Positions 36,722-44,791 of a stretch of 64,000 nt of DNA are shown here, piece after piece. The position numbers were made by a program, and so were the translations under genes. The notes beneath the pieces were generated by a model. It saw nothing but the letters and a program-made list of their open reading frames with translations, had not been told where the DNA came from and ran no database searches. The first letter of the stretch is position 1. The number at the start of each line of letters is the position of its first letter. Origin of the DNA: Methanosphaera sp. ISO3-F5 (GTDB taxonomy: Archaea; Methanobacteriota; Methanobacteria; Methanobacteriales; Methanobacteriaceae); contig NZ_CP118753.2 in assembly GCF_034480035.2 (NCBI RefSeq), positions 62,001-126,000 of the forward strand. The letters run 5' to 3'.

Positions 36722-37660
36722 ATGACATTTGATATAATAGGATGGGGCGCATTAAACATAGACCGTTTATGCCAAGTAAATGAATTTGCACCAACTGATG
36801 GAGAAACATTCATATACAATGAAACAAAATCATGTGGAGGATCTGCATCCAACACAATAATTGGAATGGCAAAACTAGGATTAAACACTGGATATATTGG
36901 AAAAATTGGTACTGATTCTAATGGAAAAATGATGAAAAACTATCTAGAATCAAATAATGTAAACACTGATCATTTAATAGAATCAGAAGGAGAAACAGGT
37001 GAAGTAATAGGCTTTGTAGATGATGAAGGAAATCGTAAACTTTACGTGACTCCAAAAATCAACGATAAAATATCGAACAAAGACATAAAAAGAGACTACT
37101 TGTTAAACACCAAAGTGTTACATTTAACATCATTTGTAGGTTTAAACCCTGAAGACCCATCAATAAACACACAATTTGAATTACTTGATGAATTGGATTC
37201 AAAAATTAAAATATCATTTGATCCTGGAATGTTATATGTAAATAAGGGAAAAGAATTCATGGATAAACTAATATCTTACACAGATATTTTATTAATAAAC
37301 GAAACAGAACTCTTATTAGCAACAGGCGAAACAGAATTCAAAAAAGCCGTAGAACAAGTAGCTCCAAAAGTAGAAATATTAGTTGTTAAACGTTCCACAA
37401 AAGGTTCATTTATTAAAAAACAAGACGAAGAATACAACATTAAAATATTTGAAGTTAACGCAGTTGACACTACAGGTGCGGGTGATGCATACAATGCAGG
37501 ATTTTTATATGGATACATAAACGATTATTCACTCGAAAAATCTGGGATAATAGGAAGTTATATAGCAGCACAATCTACAACACAGACCGGAGCTACCGAA
37601 GCAATACCATATATTAAAGATATTAATCTATCCGAAATTATACAAAGCCTTAAAGATTAA
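36722..37660 (+). CDS. ehaT: PfkB-family carbohydrate kinase, EhaT-like
   Basis: This 312-residue sugar kinase of the ribokinase/PfkB family shows SCGGSASNTIIGMAKLG at about residues 38-54 (sugar-binding side), LLINETELLLATGE, and the C-terminal catalytic DTTGAGDAYNAGF near 247-259. It would phosphorylate a sugar, nucleoside or related alcohol with ATP. It is the third gene of the ehaR-ehaS-like operon with a 14-base gap, the same order I recall from eha operons of hydrogenotrophic Methanobacteriales. The substrate is not evident. Confidence 0.8.
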   Translation: MTFDIIGWGALNIDRLCQVNEFAPTDGETFIYNETKSCGGSASNTIIGMAKLGLNTGYIGKIGTDSNGKMMKNYLESNNVNTDHLIESEGETGEVIGFVDDEGNRKLYVTPKINDKISNKDIKRDYLLNTKVLHLTSFVGLNPEDPSINTQFELLDELDSKIKISFDPGMLYVNKGKEFMDKLISYTDILLINETELLLATGETEFKKAVEQVAPKVEILVVKRSTKGSFIKKQDEEYNIKIFEVNAVDTTGAGDAYNAGFLYGYINDYSLEKSGIIGSYIAAQSTTQTGATEAIPYIKDINLSEIIQSLKD

Positions 37661-37736
37661 TGTTTTAAGATACATAAAATGAAAAACCAATTAAATATTA
37701 AAAATTTTCATATTATTATTTTTTTTAATTGATATT

Positions 37737-38375
37737 ATGACAGAAAGATTAAACGAAAATTCTCTTACAACATCAAAAAATTTAAAAGAAATCCAAAAAA
37801 AATTACCCTCAGGAAATCTAACTCTAAATGAATTAACAAAGATATTATCTACTGAAGGAGTACAATTTTTTATAATAATATTGCTTGCTCCATTTTTAAT
37901 TCCGGTATCTATTCCTGGAAGCAGTACACCCTTTGGAATTTTAATAATATTATTAGAAATATCATTTCTAAGAAATAAACCTATTTACATCCCTAATTTC
38001 ATAGGAAAATATGAAATATCTAAAACAAATGTTTTAAAATTATTTGAAGTATTGGAAAAAGTTTTTGGATATCTGGAAAAAATATCAAAACCTAGGGGAA
38101 GTTTATATAAGAAGAAATATGCTGTAATAGCGAATGGATTGATGACCATAATACTTGCTTTATTATTATTCTTACCGTTACCTATTCCTTTCACAGACTT
38201 CACTCCAGCATTATCAATATTAATGCTTTCCTTGAGTATTTTAGAAAAAGATTCCTATCTGATGATTTTAGGTTTTATAGCAGGTTTTTTAACTATGCTC
38301 TATTTTATCTCAGTAGGGTATATTGGTATTGAAATAATTAAATTAACAATTAATTACATATTGTCGGTTATTTAA
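37737..38375 (+). CDS. ExoD-family membrane protein
   Basis: This 212-residue protein has four hydrophobic segments, including VQFFIIILLAPFLIPVSIPG and VIANGLMTIILALLLFLPLPIPFTDF at about residues 125-155. The order LTLNELTKILSTEG then PGSSTPFGILIILLEISFL fits the ExoD family, linked in bacteria to exopolysaccharide production. Its role in archaea is not known. It has its own upstream region of about 76 bases that includes an AT-rich segment. It faces the convergent Nudix-like gene 21 bases away. Confidence 0.72.
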   Translation: MTERLNENSLTTSKNLKEIQKKLPSGNLTLNELTKILSTEGVQFFIIILLAPFLIPVSIPGSSTPFGILIILLEISFLRNKPIYIPNFIGKYEISKTNVLKLFEVLEKVFGYLEKISKPRGSLYKKKYAVIANGLMTIILALLLFLPLPIPFTDFTPALSILMLSLSILEKDSYLMILGFIAGFLTMLYFISVGYIGIEIIKLTINYILSVI

Positions 38376-38396
38376 AAAAGGGATGTTGGGACAAAG

Positions 38397-39605
38397 TTAT
38401 TTTCTTTGTCCTTTAGGGCGAGGAGCTTCTTTCTTAACATTGTTTGCATCAGTACGGTTTATTCTGTTTAACCTTTCTTTCCATCCATTCTTAATGTTTT
38501 CTGAATTAAAACTTACTTTTTCTGTTGATTCTTTTTCTTTTCTGATACGTGGTATCTTATCGTTTTCATTAATGATTTTAATTTTTGGTTCCACATTTGT
38601 TTTAGTGTTTTTAATAACTTTTTTTATTTTTTTCACACTATTTTTCATATTTTCTTGTCTGTTTATATTCATATCGAATATTTTCTTGTTCCTAGTATTC
38701 GGTGTTGGAATATTCTTTGTTAGAGGAACAGGATCTTTAATGATATTGTCTTCAATTATAATATCTTCGTTGGATTTTTGATCAATTATGATGTCATCAT
38801 TTGATTTTTGATCAATTTTATTATCATCATTGTTATGTTCTATTATGATGTTATTTTCATTGTGTTCTATTATAATCTCATTTTCATCATTGGTAGGTTT
38901 TTCAATATATTCCTCTTTTTCCCGTTTAAAGTTAAGGTTTATTTTATTTGTGAAACTATCTTTTTCATCTTCAATTTTGTTTTCTTGATGTATCTGATTA
39001 GGTTTAGGCTGTGTTTGTTTAACTTTTGCCTCTTGTGGATGGAATGTTCTGATTATTGTATCTTTTAATAATCCGAATGAACTTTTAATACTCTCGTTTA
39101 TTTTTTTAGAATTATTTTCAGAGGTATTATTAATTTTCACATCTTCCTGAATTAATTCTCGTCTTCTTTGGTTTTTAGTGTTAATTTCTTCTATTTCTAT
39201 TTCAACATCATGGAATGGATTTTTATTATCCTTGAAATAATTTTTTAACCATGGTGCTAATGGATAATCGGTCATTCTCTCTAATGGTACCCAAGTGTGT
39301 GTTTCATATTCTTTGGATAATAATAAATCTCCATTAAGAATACTTCCTTCCATTATTACATTTACTTCCTTCTCGTTTTTATTTGAGTAATCGGATATGC
39401 CTATTATTTTTCCGGGATATACGTAGTAACCAATTTCTTTTTGAACGTTATTTATTATGGTTTCATCAAAACTTTCTTCTTCAGTAAATGAAGATCCAGG
39501 TAAATCCCAACTAGGTTTTTTATTTATTCTTTTTTTATTTAAAAGAAGAATATTTCCCTGTTCATTATAAATGACTGTTTTCACATACATCTTAAATGTT
39601 TTCAT
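38397..39605 (-). CDS. Degenerate Nudix protein with long charged tail
   Basis: This 402-residue protein has an N-terminal Nudix fold (residues about 5-130: VKTVIYNEQGNILLLNKKR, WDLPGSSFTEEE). Its Nudix box reads INNVQKEIGYY where REUxEExG is expected, so the Arg and two Glu that bind metal are replaced and hydrolase activity is doubtful. The remaining roughly 270 residues are low complexity: acidic repeats (EHNENNI, EHNNDD, DQKSNDD, DQKSNED) between about 225 and 285, then a basic Lys/Asn/Arg-rich end. It probably binds a partner or nucleic acid. Alternatives remain open. It is a single gene. Confidence 0.7.
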   Translation of the reverse strand: MKTFKMYVKTVIYNEQGNILLLNKKRINKKPSWDLPGSSFTEEESFDETIINNVQKEIGYYVYPGKIIGISDYSNKNEKEVNVIMEGSILNGDLLLSKEYETHTWVPLERMTDYPLAPWLKNYFKDNKNPFHDVEIEIEEINTKNQRRRELIQEDVKINNTSENNSKKINESIKSSFGLLKDTIIRTFHPQEAKVKQTQPKPNQIHQENKIEDEKDSFTNKINLNFKREKEEYIEKPTNDENEIIIEHNENNIIIEHNNDDNKIDQKSNDDIIIDQKSNEDIIIEDNIIKDPVPLTKNIPTPNTRNKKIFDMNINRQENMKNSVKKIKKVIKNTKTNVEPKIKIINENDKIPRIRKEKESTEKVSFNSENIKNGWKERLNRINRTDANNVKKEAPRPKGQRK

Positions 39606-39747
39606 TCTCCAACATCCTTTTTTTATTAAATTATTCTAATTAAACATTATATTAACTAATCTATAGATATAATTTATTTTATTTAAACTTATTATTATTA
39701 TTTTTTAGAAAAAAAGTTAGAAAAAAATTGGTAAAATGGGGGAGAAA

Positions 39748-40374
39748 TTATACTGAGGTAGTGTTATTAGCTACATTTGGAGTTTGTAGTGTACGTTGTT
39801 CTCCATAAAATGGTTTTTCTAAATTAAGACCATGTAATGTTTGGTTTAAATCAGGATTATCTTTTAATAATTGTTTAATGTTCTCATTAATGTTTTCTAA
39901 TTCTTTGGCACTATCTTCCATTTCTATGTTAGCTCTATTAATTGAACTTTGAGCATCTTCTCCACTTTTTTCACCTTTAACGTATTGTGAAATAGCATTT
40001 AACATAGTTACAGTAGCATTTAAACTTTTAGATTCTAATTCTAACCGTTTTGTTTGGTTATTTATGTAATTTATTTTTGTTTGATTATTGTTTGCATAAT
40101 TAACTGTTTCATTCAATACAGTTATTTCCTCAGAATATTTAGGTGTTACTTCGTTATTTATTGTGTTAATCAGTACATCAACGTCAGTACTGTTTTGGTT
40201 GTTAAATTTTTCTGTTGCTGTTACTATATTTTTTTCAATATTGCTTGCATTTTGTAAACTTGCATTATATTTTTCGGATAATACATTATCTTGATAAGGT
40301 GCATAGAAAAATGTGTATCCTGCAATAACTATAATAATTAATGCAATAATTGCTCCTATAATTTTTTTATTCAT
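39748..40374 (-). CDS. Exported or membrane-anchored coiled-coil protein
   Basis: This 208-residue protein has an N-terminal signal anchor (MNKKIIGAIIALIIIVIAGYTFFY). It continues as a long Asn/Glu-rich helical region with about ten N-x-S/T sequons (NAS, NST, NET, NQT, NAT) and coiled-coil potential, ending with a Thr/Asn-rich tail. It is therefore extracytoplasmic and likely N-glycosylated. ATG 40374 follows GGTGGT, and the frame's earlier GTG lies within that ribosome-binding site. I recognise no family. Confidence 0.7.
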   Translation of the reverse strand: MNKKIIGAIIALIIIVIAGYTFFYAPYQDNVLSEKYNASLQNASNIEKNIVTATEKFNNQNSTDVDVLINTINNEVTPKYSEEITVLNETVNYANNNQTKINYINNQTKRLELESKSLNATVTMLNAISQYVKGEKSGEDAQSSINRANIEMEDSAKELENINENIKQLLKDNPDLNQTLHGLNLEKPFYGEQRTLQTPNVANNTTSV

Positions 40375-40550
40375 TTTTACCACCGTATTCTATTATTATC
40401 TTTGTTAATTTATAGTAAATTTTTTTGGGATAATAAACTTTTCTTAATAAATATTTATTATCTTTGAAAGTAATAATTAATATATAGTTATATAAATTAA
40501 GGAATAATATTTTTTTATTGAAATTATTTTTGTTTCTATATGGTGTATAT

Positions 40551-41753
40551 ATGAATAATGAAGATGAATCATCAAGACTTGAAATTAATTCTCAGCATAA
40601 AAAAATCATACAAGAAGTTTTTGAATTAGAAGCAAATGGACATAAAGATGCAAGAGAATTATTTAAGGATGAGATAGCGGGATTTTTAATAAGAACTGAG
40701 GATGGTTCTTTTACTTTAACTTCTGATGAAAGAAATGAAGAATCAGAAACATTACACAGTAAATTTGGTGCTAGGACGGAAGCATTTGAAAAATTTGTTA
40801 TACCTTCAAAATTATTAGAAAAAGCTGAAAAAAGTACAGTGATTAAAGTTTTAGATATATGTAGTGGTATTGGATATAATGTTTCAGCATTATTGGATTA
40901 TCTGAAAGATTGTGATGTTCAAATTGAAGTGGACATGGTTGAATCTTCTTTAGAAACGATAGCTACAACTTTATTTATTCCTGATATTTGTGAGTCTCAT
41001 AGTTATGTGAAAAAAGCAATAGAGTCTTATCTCATTGAAAAGGGATATTTACACTTTAATAAGGTGTTAAGTACTCTTCCTTCTAATGTTAAATTAAATA
41101 TTAATGTTTGTGATGCAAGGGATTTTGTAAGGAATTGTTATGATAAAGAGTATGATGCTGTATTTTTAGATCCGTTCAGTCCAGCAAAATGTCCTGAATT
41201 GTATTCTGTGGATTTTTTCACAAAATTAAAAGAGTTATTAACACCTGATGCTCTAATATTAACTTATACTGCAGCTAGTCCTGTAAGAAGTGGGTTAATA
41301 GAGGCAGGATTGCATGTAGGTGAAGGTCCAAGGGTTCATAGAAGTGGGGGTACAGTTGCTTCTAGGTCTGCAGATGCTATAGATACTCCGTTGTCATTTA
41401 GTGATATTAAAGTTATTGCTTTGAGTGATGTTGGAATTCCGTTTATTGATCCTGATTTAAGTAGTGATTATTTAACTATATTGGAAAGAAGACAAAATCA
41501 GCGAAAAACTTGTAGGGCAATTACAATGTTTCCTTCTTCAAATAAATTGCCTCGTTATTTAGGTTTAAATCCGGATGATATTGAGGATGATTCGTTAAGA
41601 GCTAAATTAAATGGTTATGTGCAGAAAATGGGTTTTAATGCTATTAATGATGAGAGAATTGTTTCTATGTTGAATGTGGATACTAGTTTACCTAGTAGGG
41701 ATCAGATTTTGGCTTTGAAGGAAAATCTTGAGTTGTTGTTATCTAAAAATTAA
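40551..41753 (+). CDS. MnmC-like SAM-dependent methyltransferase
   Basis: This 400-residue protein has a Rossmann methyltransferase core with LDICSGIGYNVSALLDYL (SAM loop, about residues 102-119), ending in DAVFLDPFSPAKCPELYS. That matches the tRNA-modifying MnmC methyltransferase domain (DUF752), which methylates the wobble uridine side chain in bacteria. The N-terminal 90 residues contain KFGARTEAFEKFV, another family landmark. The archaeal proteins are of uncertain substrate. ATG 40551 is preceded by GGTG. A TTG 33 bases upstream extends the frame but has no ribosome-binding site. Confidence 0.75.
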   Translation: MNNEDESSRLEINSQHKKIIQEVFELEANGHKDARELFKDEIAGFLIRTEDGSFTLTSDERNEESETLHSKFGARTEAFEKFVIPSKLLEKAEKSTVIKVLDICSGIGYNVSALLDYLKDCDVQIEVDMVESSLETIATTLFIPDICESHSYVKKAIESYLIEKGYLHFNKVLSTLPSNVKLNINVCDARDFVRNCYDKEYDAVFLDPFSPAKCPELYSVDFFTKLKELLTPDALILTYTAASPVRSGLIEAGLHVGEGPRVHRSGGTVASRSADAIDTPLSFSDIKVIALSDVGIPFIDPDLSSDYLTILERRQNQRKTCRAITMFPSSNKLPRYLGLNPDDIEDDSLRAKLNGYVQKMGFNAINDERIVSMLNVDTSLPSRDQILALKENLELLLSKN

Positions 41754-41775
41754 AAATAGGATTTACCTATTTTTA

Positions 41776-42306
41776 TTATGTCCATATTTTATCGTTTGTT
41801 CTGTTCTGTTTTTTTGAGATGATATTTATTCCTGTTATATCACCTACTATGTATATTTCTATTGTCCATACTGGTTTTATTAAATCTTTTTCTAGGTGCA
41901 TTAAGTTTTTTAGTCTGGCAGTTAATTCTTCTTCTATTTTTTCTTTGGTTTCTGGTGTTGTATATGAATTTATATAACAGTTTACTTTGAATGTGTCTTG
42001 GTAACAAATTTTGTGTCTTATTTTTCTTAGTATTGTTGCTGTAATATAATTCATATTGCTCATAACACAGGTTACGGGTGTTATTTTGTATTCTTCTTTA
42101 ATTTCTAATTCTTTCATTAGTTCTTCTGGTTTGGAGTATTCTAGGAAGTATATGAAGGGGTTTTCTGATTCTTTTAGGAAGTATTTGTGGTGTTTTTTGT
42201 TCATGTTGTTTTCAAATTGTGTTAGCATGTCATCTAATTCTTTAGGGTTGGGTGTTTGTTTAAATTTTATTAGTAATTCTTTATTGTTTTGTTTTTTTAA
42301 TTTCAT
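41776..42306 (-). CDS. THUMP-like RNA-binding protein
   Basis: This roughly 176-residue basic protein has the pattern ITPVTCVMSNMNYITATIL and, near its end, TIEIYIVGDITGINIIS. It resembles the THUMP domain of archaeal tRNA-modifying proteins such as the Tan1/acetyltransferase accessory type. It lacks an enzymatic domain. Start choice is unclear: AAGGAG at 42321-42326 lies 14 bases before the ATG at 42306, so the GTG at 42321 or an ATT at 42315 are alternatives. The coding strand is A/C-rich. It is convergent with the MnmC-like gene, 22 bases apart, perhaps linking two tRNA-modification functions. Confidence 0.55.
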   Translation of the reverse strand: MKLKKQNNKELLIKFKQTPNPKELDDMLTQFENNMNKKHHKYFLKESENPFIYFLEYSKPEELMKELEIKEEYKITPVTCVMSNMNYITATILRKIRHKICYQDTFKVNCYINSYTTPETKEKIEEELTARLKNLMHLEKDLIKPVWTIEIYIVGDITGINIISKKQNRTNDKIWT

Positions 42307-42422
42307 AATATCAATCTTCACTCCTTAAACAATGTATATTTTTTTCAATATTAAATTTAAATTTTATCATATATAATACTTTTTATTAAAATATTTATAT
42401 AATTAAAAAATTAATATAAAAT

Positions 42423-42833
42423 ATGGATTCAAAAGGAATATTTAATATTGAAATGATAATATCATTAATCATTTTATTAATTATATTTACATACATTTCA
42501 TCAATAACAATGACAGAATTTTCATCAATAGACGAAACTGAAAATCGAAAAGAGTCACGAATAATCACAAACGATATAAAAGAAATTATAATACAAGTTC
42601 ACCAAGCGGGGAATGGATATTCAATAAAATATCATTTACCCCCTAAAATTAATAAAGAAACATATATCCTTATAATAAATGATACAGGAGTTTTTGTAAA
42701 TTCACATTACCAATTAACCTATTCTAAAATACTTCCCAACATAATAAAACAAAAACAATACTATTTAGAACCAGGAAATATATATGAATTTACCAATAAT
42801 AATGATACAGTTGAAATAATACAAGATAATTAA
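42423..42833 (+). CDS. Type IV pilin-like protein
   Basis: This 136-residue protein has an N-terminal prepilin-like peptide: MDSKG then IFNIEMIISLIILLIIFTYISS, i.e. Gly before the cleavage site, Glu at +5 and a hydrophobic helix. That matches archaeal type IV pilins processed by a prepilin peptidase. It has a TATA box (AAATATTTATATAATT at about 42387-42402) some 25-30 bases before the ATG and no ribosome-binding site, so it is probably leaderless. It is followed by a second pilin-like gene. It is a minor or structural pilin; no assembly ATPase is nearby. Confidence 0.7.
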   Translation: MDSKGIFNIEMIISLIILLIIFTYISSITMTEFSSIDETENRKESRIITNDIKEIIIQVHQAGNGYSIKYHLPPKINKETYILIINDTGVFVNSHYQLTYSKILPNIIKQKQYYLEPGNIYEFTNNNDTVEIIQDN

Positions 42834-42873
42834 AATAAAAACCCAAAATAATTAAAAAAACAGGAAGATCTAT

Positions 42874-43344
42874 ATGAATAACAAAGGACAAATCACACTA
42901 GAATACATTTTGTTTTCATCAATATTAATCATAATCCTAATATTCACAACAAACACAATAATAGAAGAAACAGAAAAAAACACAATACTAACCACAGCAC
43001 AAATAGGAGCACAAATAGGAGTAGACAAAAACGCTTATGCAATGTATTACAATGACACATTCAATAATTATCAAAATAATTATCCAAAACTAACAAATCC
43101 AACAGAAATAAAAGTAATCGAAATAAACATGTCAGAAAAAAACAATGAAATACAAATCCAAACAGTACTACATAGCAACACTTACCTAAACAACAATGAA
43201 AAAAACATAATAGGCTCAAGAGTAAACTACTACATAAGAAAAACAATTTCCGAAACATTCGATATAAAAAACAATGATTTATACTACGAAAATATTCAAA
43301 TAAACAAACATAAAATCATAACAAAAACAGTAAAATGGAGGTGA
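42874..43344 (+). CDS. Class III signal peptide pilin-like protein
   Basis: This 156-residue protein begins MNNKGQITLEYILFSSILIIILIF. KGQITLEYIL is the methanogen class III signal peptide (QXSXEXXXL type, Thr in place of Ser), cleaved before the Gln. The rest is a Lys/Asn-rich soluble domain that ends KWR. AGGAAGAT precedes the ATG. It is 40 bases downstream of the other pilin-like gene and probably co-transcribed with it. It is convergent with the minus-strand transferase gene three bases away. Confidence 0.75.
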   Translation: MNNKGQITLEYILFSSILIIILIFTTNTIIEETEKNTILTTAQIGAQIGVDKNAYAMYYNDTFNNYQNNYPKLTNPTEIKVIEINMSEKNNEIQIQTVLHSNTYLNNNEKNIIGSRVNYYIRKTISETFDIKNNDLYYENIQINKHKIITKTVKWR

Positions 43345-43347
43345 AGA

Positions 43348-44301
43348 TTAAATTAAATTGCCTCTAGCAAAATAAGCAACTAAAATACCTATAATACCAA
43401 ATACAATTCCAATAATCCATATAATATGAACAACATCCTTTTCTTTCATAGGCTTTTTCAATATAGATCTAATCAATGAGTTAAACCCACCAGAAGGTGC
43501 AATAAGCTTACCATCATCATCAACCTGAGTCGGCTTAAAGTTTTGACGTTCCATAACACCAGCACTATAAAATTTAAGCAGACCATCAATAATATTAGGT
43601 AACAAAACTATAAATGCAATAATTTTAACCCTACCAATAAATGCAATAATTGCAATACAAGCACCTATAATTAAAGTTCCAACATCACCCGGAAACACAT
43701 TAGCAGGATACTTATTAAAGAATAAAAATGCAATCAAAGCACCTAACATTGAAAAAGATATTATAGCAACATCAAACTTATTCATAATAACACATGAAAA
43801 AGTTAACGAAGTTAAAGCAATAATACCAAGACCAGTCTCTATACCATTCAAACCAGCTAACATATTTGTTAAATTAGAAGCTACAGAAACAGCAATAGGA
43901 ATACTCAACATGTAAATAACACTAACATTAGGTGGAGTAACCCACATTATTGGCAAACCAGCTATCCATAACAAAATTAACTTTTCTTTAGAGGATAACA
44001 TAATTAAATCATCAACTATGCCTATAATACCAGTAAGTAAGATTACTATAAGCGTAATAGTTAACTGTGACTTCCATTCAGGACATAAATAAACACCAAC
44101 CATAATAGCTATAGCAAATCCAAATAGGATACCAATACCACCCATCTCTGCAACTTCAGGCTTGGTTAATTTATGAATATCTTTACCAACAATATCCGCA
44201 TTTTTCAATCTTCTAATTAAAGAAGGCATAGCTAAAAAAGTAACTAAAAAAGCTATCAATCCACAGAATCCTGAAGTCAATAACAATTCTGTTGAATTCA
44301 A
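43348..44301 (-). CDS. MraY/WecA-like phospho-GlcNAc transferase
   Basis: This 317-residue enzyme with about ten membrane segments belongs to the UDP-HexNAc:polyprenyl-phosphate HexNAc-1-P transferase family. Visible are EMGGIGILFGFAIAI, DDLIM near residue 90, LTNMLAGLNGIETGLG (the metal/nucleotide loop) and FPGDVGTLIIGA near 195. It starts synthesis of lipid-linked precursors for pseudomurein or N-glycans. It is downstream of the HTH gene at 44302 (zero-base gap) in the metG operon. Confidence 0.87.
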   Translation of the reverse strand: MNSTELLLTSGFCGLIAFLVTFLAMPSLIRRLKNADIVGKDIHKLTKPEVAEMGGIGILFGFAIAIMVGVYLCPEWKSQLTITLIVILLTGIIGIVDDLIMLSSKEKLILLWIAGLPIMWVTPPNVSVIYMLSIPIAVSVASNLTNMLAGLNGIETGLGIIALTSLTFSCVIMNKFDVAIISFSMLGALIAFLFFNKYPANVFPGDVGTLIIGACIAIIAFIGRVKIIAFIVLLPNIIDGLLKFYSAGVMERQNFKPTQVDDDGKLIAPSGGFNSLIRSILKKPMKEKDVVHIIWIIGIVFGIIGILVAYFARGNLI

Positions 44302-44787
44302 TTAATTCACCTCTTCATTCAGATTCTCATTATTTTTAAGAATATAATAAATTGTTCTAATAGGTATGTTCATTTTTTCAGATATTTTTTTCACAGGAAC
44401 ACCATCATTCCTCATATCAAAAATTTCCTTTTTGGTTTTATTCGAATACTTTGATTTAGGACCTTGTTTTAATTTATTTTTCTTTAAATAATAAACTGTT
44501 TTACTACTAATATTTAATTTAGATGCAATAGTTTTAACACTTAATCCTGAATCTAACATTTCATCTATTTTTTCCTTTAAATCATCATCATACTTTTTAG
44601 GTCGACCTCTACTTTCTATTATATTTATTACAACACCTAATTCTGCTAAAGCATCCAAATAAATTTCTGAAGTTCGTTCATATAAACTTAAAGGACAATT
44701 AATTTCTTCAAGATCCGGATTTTCATCTAGCAGTTCAATGATTAATTTAGATGATAGTGGTTTAGTCACATGTACTTTTGAACTCAT
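44302..44787 (-). CDS. Two-HTH DNA-binding protein
   Basis: This 161-residue protein has an N-terminal domain of about 55 residues (KVHVTKPLSSKLIIELLDENP; it vaguely resembles DUF1699) joined to two resolvase-type helix-turn-helix motifs: GLSVKTIASKLNISSKTVYYL at about 99-119 and GVPVKKISEKMNIPIRTIYYI at about 132-152. The duplicated motif suggests DNA binding as a tandem reader. It sits between a DUF530-like gene (four-base gap) and the MraY-like gene (adjacent), so it is part of the metG operon. Its target is unknown. Confidence 0.7.
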   Translation of the reverse strand: MSSKVHVTKPLSSKLIIELLDENPDLEEINCPLSLYERTSEIYLDALAELGVVINIIESRGRPKKYDDDLKEKIDEMLDSGLSVKTIASKLNISSKTVYYLKKNKLKQGPKSKYSNKTKKEIFDMRNDGVPVKKISEKMNIPIRTIYYILKNNENLNEEVN

Positions 44788-44791
44788 AAAA

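Noticed and set aside
38750-38930. Short repeats resembling a CRISPR array
   Set aside because: They are in-frame protein repeats of the charged tail, without constant spacing or unique spacers; no cas genes are present.
38383-39068. Hydrophobic plus-strand frames that look like membrane proteins
   Set aside because: They are the reverse reading of the Lys/Asn/Glu-rich Nudix protein tail, which produces Phe/Ile/Leu on the other strand.
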